Shown: in pieces, positions 49,954 through 57,233 of the stretch
Layout: each line of letters begins with the position of its first letter
How positions within the stretch are numbered: position 1 is the first letter of the stretch
NCBI GenBank assembly: GCA_032718475.1
Contig: JAUCBJ010007024.1
Location: forward strand, 1 to 57,233
From: Nemertoderma westbladi
Taxonomy: Eukaryota; Xenacoelomorpha; Nemertodermatida; Nemertodermatidae
Direction: 5' to 3'
Length of the DNA: 57,233 nucleotides
Translations under genes and position numbers: made by a program
The notes under the pieces: generated by a model
Seen by the model: the letters and a program-made list of their open reading frames with translations, nothing else
Told to the model about the DNA's origin: nothing
The model's database searches: none

Positions 49954-51070
49954 TGAATATGATATGATATTGTTACGACTATTGTGAAAAATTGTGAAAA
50001 AATATTACATATTACAGGTCATGGTGTAGGCCTTCAGCAGTACAGTACCGGTACCCGCTGACCGGTACATGGCCTGACCGATACAGCAACAGCCCAGCGC
50101 CAGCAGCAGTGCAGTATACATATCCAGGCTGACTGGTATGGACTTACAGACTTAGGCCTATAGAAATAGAAGTACAGTACCGGTACCTGACATTGTGGCT
50201 GCCTGTCAGCCTGTGCCTGGTACCGGTGACCGTCGGCAGACCGGTACCGGCAATCGGTACTCAGTACCGGCAGACCGGGTATATCAGTATATTGACAGTC
50301 AGACAGTGCAGCTATCTGCTAACAGCCCAGACTGGAATCTCTATGTATTCAGTATTGCAGTATTGCACGCCGGAAGTGCGCCGGGCGTAGAATAATTTGC
50401 GCCAGCCGACACTGAATTTACGCCAACCAAAAAACTGTTCCTACAGTCAGACAGTATCAGACTGTCAGAGCACATAAAATAGTAAAACGTGTGCACAATG
50501 AACTGAAGAACGTTTAAAAACTAATATTAATTAGCCTACGAATTATATCATTTAGAATTAATTTATTAAGTTAATAATTTATACACCTGTTGCCTGTACA
50601 CGGGCGAATATAAACTGTAAAATGTATGAAATTACAGTAGGCCTACCACCTACAGTCAGACCAGCAGACAGTAGATATACACACTTGACCAGTTGACAGC
50701 TTGTACAATAGGCCTACAGCAATAACAGAATGAAAAATTACAGTAGATAAGACAGCAAGCAGGCAAGATACACGTCCAGACGTTGGGTCCGATGTGGCTT
50801 TTAGACGGACCCGCCTATAGTATTGTTAGACAGTTAAAGTAAAGTGCTGTATTGCCTCTTTGCCTCTCGGCCTATTATACTGCAGATATCCTGTAGCCAG
50901 GCAGCCATTGGGCTCTTTCCGGTTTCAGGGGCACTGCAGCACTGAATTTTTAACAACTGCAGTATTCAGGTATTACTTTCAACTGTCTGACTGTTATGCC
51001 TATTTATTGCATATTGTACCTACCGGTTCACCAGTATTACAGTAGGCCTATTGTCTATTGATCAGTTGGT
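49954..51070. other. Unique spacer rich in ACCGGT and AGGCCTA words
   Basis: No credible gene; short frames at 50193-50395 and 50860-51045 are composition artefacts. Many GTACCGGTAC and TAGGCCTA palindromic words lie here. Confidence 0.4.
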
Positions 51071-51074
51071 GTAC

Positions 51075-52440
51075 ATTATGTAATGTAATGTAATGTAATG
51101 TAATTGCACTCCAAATAATTGCACCGACAAATAAAATAATTAATTATTTAAAATTAATCTTAATGACATACATATTCACAAAATGAAATTGAATTAGACC
51201 TTTAATTAAACAATTATATGTATGGAGGGAGAAGATAACCCAGGCAATGTTGCACTTACGAGCGTATCTCTATTGGAATTAAGTAAAAATATTGCAAACT
51301 AAAAAAATAAAATGGTAAAACACGGTCAGTCATTATGAACAGAGAAAATATAAAAAAAATAAAAATCAAAATCAAATCAAAATACGAGGCGGGGTATAAT
51401 GTGTGCATATTTAAACAAAATGACACAAGTGACTAAAATCAATATGACGTATATGGCAATTAAAAATATACAAATTACGTGCATTAACGGCATCTGAGGG
51501 CAAGGAATTCCACACGGATACTATACGGCTGGCAAAACGATTTCTGACAACGACTAGCCTGCTAGGCTGTGCAAACAGTTTCCTGTTATGGCCTCGCAAA
51601 CCTTGCCGTTGCACATGCGAGAAAAAATCGTTAAAATGAAGGTCAATGTTATTGTGACAAATATTATAAACCATACGGATATCAAAAATAATTCGCCTAA
51701 CTTCTAATGGTTGGAGTTTCAAGTGTATTAATCTATTAGAGTAACTGTTATCTATGTGTGTTAACTGACATCTTGAAAACAATCGTCTGGTGAAATATCG
51801 TTGGACGCGCTCAACCAATTTTATATTAAAGATTTGGTGAGGAGACCAAACCACAGTACAATACTCTAACAGTGGGCGAACATACGCCTTATAAGCCGTA
51901 ATAAGTACGTTGACATTAGAAGTGTGGAAGCACCTAAATAATATATTGCACATTTTATACGCCTTGGATACTTGTTGGCTGCAGTATTTGCTGAAACGCA
52001 GATTTTTGGTAACGATAATACCTAGGTCCTTACAACTCTCCTTGAGTTCTAGAATAGAACCGTTGAGAGTGTACTCACTCGGTGTGCGTGTACCAAGGTG
52101 AAGTACATGACATTTGTGAGCAGCGACATTGAGCTGCCAGGTTTTACTCCAACTGGCTAATCTATCCAACGCATTTTGAATGTTTGCCGGATTATTACTG
52201 TTTCCATATAATTTTAAATCGTCAGCAAATAGTTTGCAACCTACATTTGTAAATTCCGAAGGCAAATCGTTTACAAAAACTAGGAACAAAATCGGCCCCA
52301 AGACGCTTCCTTGGGGTGTTCCTGATTTGACGTCAACATAATCTGAGTATTTGTATCCAACTAAAACACGTTGACTACGATTAGCTAAGCGATTACAGGC
52401 TGACAGGTGTATAAACACAACCTGACATGACAACAGCTTC
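51075..52440 (-). mobile_element. 5'-truncated LINE (CR1/jockey-like), intact C-terminal RT frame
   Basis: The minus-strand frame 52433-51411 (340 codons) runs from the middle of the RT: GTPQGSVLGPILFLVFVNDL, LFADDLKLYG with the FADD catalytic pair, then the thumb and the C-terminal LKLQPLEVRRIIFDIRMVYN and VSVWNSLPSDAVNARN blocks. It has no stop, so the copy is fairly recent. The 3' end carries a (TAATG)n tail at about 51077-51103, read as CATTA repeats on the element strand. The RT N-terminus and endonuclease are missing, as expected from incomplete reverse transcription. The nominal start codon is fortuitous. Confidence 0.82.
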
Positions 52441-52689
52441 CATTAGACTGTTAGATGTAGTCTCAGACCAGACCACAGGCCAGCAGGCTGACAGACTCGT
52501 TGGCTACAGTCTGACAGTTGACAGTAGGCCTACCGCGCTACCGGTACTGTAATAGGCTACTACAGTAATAACTACCTCAGTACTGCGGCTGCGGGTATTG
52601 TTACTTTGAGGACCGTCAGACCGTCCCTTAAAACACTTACCGGTATATATATTTATCAGTTTATTTATGTGTTTATTATTATGTAATTT

Positions 52690-54210
52690 ATTTATTATGT
52701 GAGTGGATTAGATGAAATCCCAGCGGAGGTATAGAAAACCGGAATGTTAAACAGACCATTATTGAATGTTTGCAACCGGATGTTAAAAGGGGAAAAGCCA
52801 CCACCAATTTGGACTAAAGGCTGAAAGGTCAACTAAAGCTGTAAAGCCTCTCCCCAAGAAAGGAGACCTCGGCATACCAACAAACTATCGTGGGATCTGT
52901 CTGCTTGTGGTAGCTGCCAAAATATACAATATGCAATAAAATGATTCTATATAGGATTAGGCCTCACATAGAGAATCTACTGCGTAAGAGCCAAAACGGA
53001 TTTCGACCAAGTAGATCAACAATAGCTCAGATACTTGCACTACGGAGACTGATTGAAGGAATTAAGTCAAAGAATCTCCCCGTCTGCCCGTAGTCATGAC
53101 TTTTGTGGACTTCAAGAAGGCATTCGACTCCATCCATAGAGGTAAAATGCTTGAAATCCTAAGAGCTTATGGAATACCAGAAGTAATTGTTGCTGGTATT
53201 GGATTGTTATATTGTGACACATAAGCGCAGGTACTCTCACCAGATGGTGAAACTGAGTTTTTCTCAATCCTGGCTGGCGTACTGCAAGGTGACACATTAG
53301 CACCATTACTTTTTGTAATTGTGCTGGATTACGCAATGAGGACGGCCACAAAGGGTGAAGATCTGGGATTCACACTTCAAGAACGCAGTAGTAGTAGATA
53401 TCCGGCAACTACAGTCACAGACACAGACTTTGCGGATGGCATCGCCCTACTCTCTAATACGCTAGCAGATGCACAGCTTCTACTAAATAAAGTGGAGGGA
53501 GAGGGCTGCTAAGGAGGTTGGATTGCATATAAATGCTACCAAGACCGAATTCATGACCTTTAATGTTGATGGAAACTTGACAACCATTGATAATAATCAA
53601 CTAAGGAAGATGACTTCCAGTACCTTGGATCATGGATAGAGAGTAGCAAAAAGGACATAGAAGTTAGGAAAGCAAAGGCTTGGGTAGCTCTATCAAAAAT
53701 GGATACCATCTGGAAATCAGATCTCTCCAGGCACCTGAAGAGTAAGTTCTTTCGAGCCACAGTGGAAGGTGTATTTATATACAGTGGTGAGACCTGGACA
53801 CTGGACACTGACTAAATCCTGAAATCACTTGAACAACGAATTGATGGTTGCTACACAAGACTACTAAGGGCAGCCCTATACATCAGCTGGAGACAACACA
53901 TGACAAACGCCGAGCTTTATGGTACAATACCACCTGTATCAACCACCCTCCGTGAATGCAGATTAAGATTCAGTGGGCACTGCTGGCGAAGTAAAGACGA
54001 GGTCATACCAGATCTACTTTTCTGGCAACCAACTCATGGAAAGCGTAGCCATGGACGACCAGCCATAACATATATATAGATCAACTTGAAAGGGATACTG
54101 AACTTGGACTTGGGAGAAACGAAATTGCGACAACTATGGAGAATCGGGAAGCCTGGAAGGATCTCATTTCCACTGTCCGAGTTGGCTCGACCTAGTAGTA
54201 GTAGTATATA
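52690..54210 (+). pseudogene. Decayed non-LTR retrotransposon RT
   Basis: Fragments in several frames follow the RT order: a KTGMLNRPLL and KKGDLGIPTNYRG region near 52740-52890, LLRKSQNGFRPSRSTIAQIL near 52980, TFVDFKKAFDSIHRGK near 53100, LAGVLQGDTLAPLLFVIVLD near 53270, then TDTDFADGIALLSN near 53430. The FADD box has become FADG, losing a catalytic Asp, and many stops and shifts occur. The C-terminal part (FFRATVEGVFIYSGETWTLD, RLRFSGHCWRSKDE, HGKRSHGRP) is recognisable to 54080. A (TAG)n tail lies at about 54193-54205. Clearly dead. The family is the endonuclease-RT type common in marine invertebrates; I do not assign a clade. Confidence 0.75.
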
Positions 54211-54269
54211 TTTATTTATATCTGTATATATACCGCTTATTTTATGAAACGCTTTTTACAATTTTTGGT

Positions 54270-55115
54270 AAAGTAACAATTGGTAAAGTGATCGTTTATT
54301 GTTTTGGTTAGAAAAGCCCGCCTTTGCAACCTGTTCCTTTCCCACAATTGTAAAGTGGCCGTTTATTGTTTTGGTTAGAAAAGCCTGCTTATGTAACCTG
54401 CTCGTTTCCCTCAAAAAAAAATTGTGAAATTAATTTGCATGCTTTGTATTGTTTAATACTCGTACCGGTATTTCTATTATTTATACTCAGATTATGCTGT
54501 TATGTAGGCCTATAGGCCTAATAAAAATATTGATTGAGAAAACCATGTTTATCTAAACTGCTAAGTCCTGTATTTTTTCCCGGTATTTTCGCGAGGAAAA
54601 TGGGAAATTCGATAAAAATATCAGAGTCTTTTCATATAGACAATGTACAGATGTAGAAATGAATATAAGAAAAACTTTCTAAGTGTTTTCCCACCAGACA
54701 AGTGTTTTAGACACTTGAGTTTTTTAGCGTTTCAGTGCCCCCCAAACCGGAAATTCCCGGGCAGTAGTGGCACAGCTGTATTACCCAAAAAGACAAAAAC
54801 ATACATTTTTCATAAACAATGTATCTTCTAGGCCTATAGCCTAAGGTTTAGGTTAACTGTAAGAAGAGTTTCACTTTTCAGTTTTCAATATTCACTTTTT
54901 TTAAAATATTAATTACATTTTGTTCATTTGAAGATTCATTTTAATGACCTACTGCCACCGGTCCAGTAGGCCTACCCAGACTGCCAGACAGCATACGAAA
55001 CCAGATTTCTTAATTTTTAACTGATTAATGGAAAGGAGCAGGTTACAGTAGCAGGCTTTTCTAACCAAAATAATAAACGATAACCAAAGAACACAGGTTA
55101 TAGTCTTATTTTTGC
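54270..55115. mobile_element. Probable non-autonomous element with inverted ends
   Basis: GTTTATTGTTTTGGTTAGAA and the following AAGCC...GCAACCTG block occur as direct repeats at 54295-54350 and 54361-54410, and once inverted at about 55027-55082 (AGCAGGCTTTTCTAACCAAA). No transposase is present between them. The layout suggests a MITE with a duplicated left end. Confidence 0.5.
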
Positions 55116-55772
55116 AACCGGCTGATGGTTGGCCTACATACAGACCTACTGACCTACCAACCAGCCTATGGCTGTATGATACGGTAGCACTCTGCCTGTC
55201 TGCCGCTACTTAATGCAGTATTGACTTAGCTGATTCGGACATCGTATTGCTATGTATGGCCTATTTAATATCTAACCTAACTGCCTAACCAAAATACTAA
55301 ATCGCACTACCGATACCGAAGCACATACGGTAAGAACCCTACTGCCCTATAGGCCTAAGGTATAGCATGTATAGGATATAAAATATTTTTGTCTTTTTCT
55401 GCTTTTTGGGTAGGCCTAAGTTTTTTGGGTAATTCCAAATGTATTGTACAAATCTATTTTGGAGGACTAGAAATTAGCTTAATTTGTTTAGGCCTATTTT
55501 TATATTCTACAAATTAACGTGGCCTGGGCTGCTGCTGTGCTGGGCATGTGTGTTCGGGTGTTCCCTACTGATGACTGACCTTCTCAGCTACTGTTTACCG
55601 ATTACTGGTACCGGTACCCGTATACTGGTATATGATACTGGCCTATTTATAAATTTCCAATTTAATAGACAGATAGAGATTGAACATATGTACAAAATTA
55701 GGCCTACAACTGTAAAATGCTGATGCAGTTAGGACCTCAGCTAACATTCTAGGATAGATTGATAATCAGATA
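55116..55772. other. Upstream region of the PHACTR exon
   Basis: Unique DNA with many AGGCCTA words and no supported ORF (the 79-codon frame at 55484 looks random). TTCTAG at 55748-55753 could be a splice acceptor for the coding exon, or this could be 5' UTR or promoter. No TATA box is obvious. Confidence 0.35.
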
Positions 55773-56802
55773 ATGGCAGCTGAAAAGGTGGAAATATCGG
55801 AAAGTTTATTTCCTGATTCATCCGTTAGCACGGACGACCGACCGTTGATGGATTCCTCTGAGACGAACAAACTCACGCAGTGTAGCGGATCGCATGATGT
55901 CCGCCAGAATCACGCCCGTTCCCAGACGTACGCGGGGGCCACGGATTCCGCTCCCAGGACTCGTCGGACTCCCCACATATCCACGGGATCCGATCCCGCC
56001 ACGGTTACCCCAGTCGTGGGAGAGCGTCGGCCCAGTCTACAGGAGAGGTTCTCTTTCCTCGATAAATTACTTCATCCTTGGAAGTGGAGGAGGAAGAAAA
56101 AAAGTAAAACTTTCGAAGAGAAACAAATGTCATTGGAGCGGAAGATTAGCGTTCGTGCAACTCGCGACGATTTGGTTAAAAAGGGAGTTCTGAGACCGGA
56201 GGAAGTTATTAGTGAGGATAACTCCCTCCCGAGTGACTGTAACGGGAAGAGTCCCACCGTGGGGGACACCCGTCTTACGGGCGTCCCGGAAACAGCCTGG
56301 ACCGGGGGCCAGCTGAACCACGCGTCTAAGAACGTCTCCTCCGGTGATAAATCCCCTCGGGGCGTTACCGGCCAAGGGAAAGGGGTCGGACGGACCGCTA
56401 AAGGGAACACGGTGCCATCCTCGCGAACAGCCACCTCCCGCGCCCCCCTGGACGCGGCGGCCACCCCCCGCCCCCTGAGCATCGGCCCTCCTCCCCGGAG
56501 TAACACCGGTCCAGCGGCCATCTCGCTGGGAGCCCTGATCCGCAGTCAGAGTCTCCCGGTTGCCAACTACCTGGGCGCTCGGGAGGCGACCCTGCAGCAC
56601 TCCCAGGAGGAGGCGCTCCCCGAGGAGCCGGACTCGCCCCCGCCCCCCTCGGTTCCGCCGCCTCCCATGGAGTACAACCCCCCGGAAGCCCCCTCAACCG
56701 ACCCCAGTAAGCGCTACTCCGGTAGCTACCCGGTCCCCGGAGATGGGCGGGTTCGTGTGCTGCTTCTACCGCAGTCGGACGCCCAGAAGTGGGAAACTCA
56801 AG
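55773..56802 (+). CDS. PHACTR-type phosphatase and actin regulator, N-terminal coding exon
   Basis: Encodes about 343 residues of the N-terminal part. Residues ~95-112 (FLDKLLHPWKWRRKKKSK) match the conserved basic FxxLxKxFxPWKWRKKK block of PHACTR proteins. ~114-140 (SLERKISVRATRDDLVKKGV) is the N-terminal RPEL motif that binds G-actin. The rest is Ser/Pro-rich and ends in a run of prolines and PSKRYSGSYPVPGD. PHACTRs bind actin monomers and protein phosphatase 1 and shuttle between cytoplasm and nucleus; the three C-terminal RPELs and PP1 site would lie in later exons beyond the window. ATG 55773 is the first in frame. The exon ends at 56802 before GTAAGT, a strong donor. GC content is much higher than in the surrounding DNA. 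Confidence 0.75.
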
Positions 56803-57233
56803 GTAAGTAGAATCCGACTAAATGTAGGTTAATCCGTAATCAGTACAGTAACCAACATTCCACAATCTTTGTTGCTTTGCATTGTTGGTTCCGTATGCGA
56901 TAAAGGATATTACTCGATATGATGTGCGGTGCAAATAATTTCGGGTACCAGTAATTCGGGATTATTTATCACAATTTTTTGTCATAATGAGGCCACCGCC
57001 TAAACATTCTTCTACATCTGTAAAAAAATAACACCAAATATTCACTTAATTCATAATGTTGCAGACGAATCGACTTGTGGATTGGTATTTGCTCCATAAC
57101 ATTGTTTGGTAGTTAACAAATAAATATAAATATATTTAATACACCACACGTTTCGAATATATTATTCGAAGATATTGGGATAGTAACAGAACCAGAACAA
57201 CCCACACAGCTAAAGAGTAATGTTAATTTTCAT
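56803..57233 (+). other. Start of PHACTR intron
   Basis: Begins GTAAGTAG. No exon or repeat is recognised up to the window end. TTTCGAATATATTATTCGAA near 57151 is a small palindrome. Confidence 0.6.

Overview
The window looks like a gene-poor, AT-rich stretch of metazoan nuclear DNA dominated by transposable elements. The only confidently recognised host gene is at the right edge: a GC-rich first coding exon of a PHACTR-type (phosphatase and actin regulator) protein with an RPEL motif and a clean GTAAGT donor. BEL/Pao retrotransposons, CR1/jockey-like LINEs, a Helitron tail, a fibrinogen-domain relic and many AGGCCTA words in unique DNA suggest a marine invertebrate, perhaps an echinoderm, hemichordate or other deuterostome. 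That placement is inference.

Layout. 1-1.06 kb: end of a Helitron (helicase C-terminus plus 3' hairpin) with a nested poly-C/poly-G foldback element. 1.1-4.8 kb: decayed fibrinogen-like domain, unidentified relics and an intact orphan 219-codon ORF on the minus strand. 4.86-13.45 kb: BEL element E1, with equal-length 700-bp LTRs and target duplication GTCTA. 13.5-24.7 kb: relics (pogo-like transposase, Cys-rich ORF, two LINE fragments) and a possible multi-exon gene. 24.7-25.1 kb: minisatellite interrupted by BEL element E2 (25.09-33.12 kb), the only one of the three with a full PR-RT-RNase H-IN order, broken by about three single-base frameshifts. 33.12-47.42 kb: element E3, bounded by 1903-bp direct repeats and wedged between two different E2 LTR copies. 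47.4-55.8 kb: E2 end fragment, tandem repeats, foldback elements and two LINEs. 55.77 kb onward: PHACTR exon and intron.

The most interesting part is E3. It encodes an uninterrupted 2175-codon Gag-protease-integrase polyprotein from which the whole reverse transcriptase/RNase H module is missing. A second reading region downstream carries three CCHC knuckles, the third completed exactly by a -1 shift at AAAGGGC. A 20-nt motif, GGAAGACTYGYGAGCCTWYC, recurs six times across E3 in two reading frames and in untranslated DNA. Its non-coding parts hold three hairpins, a tRNA-like segment and a 67-nt near-perfect palindrome. E1 has independently lost the same module: its RT stops right after YVDD and the same frame resumes at integrase. 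Two of three BEL elements here therefore keep Gag, PR and IN but not RT, which suggests coding but non-autonomous BEL elements that borrow reverse transcription in trans.
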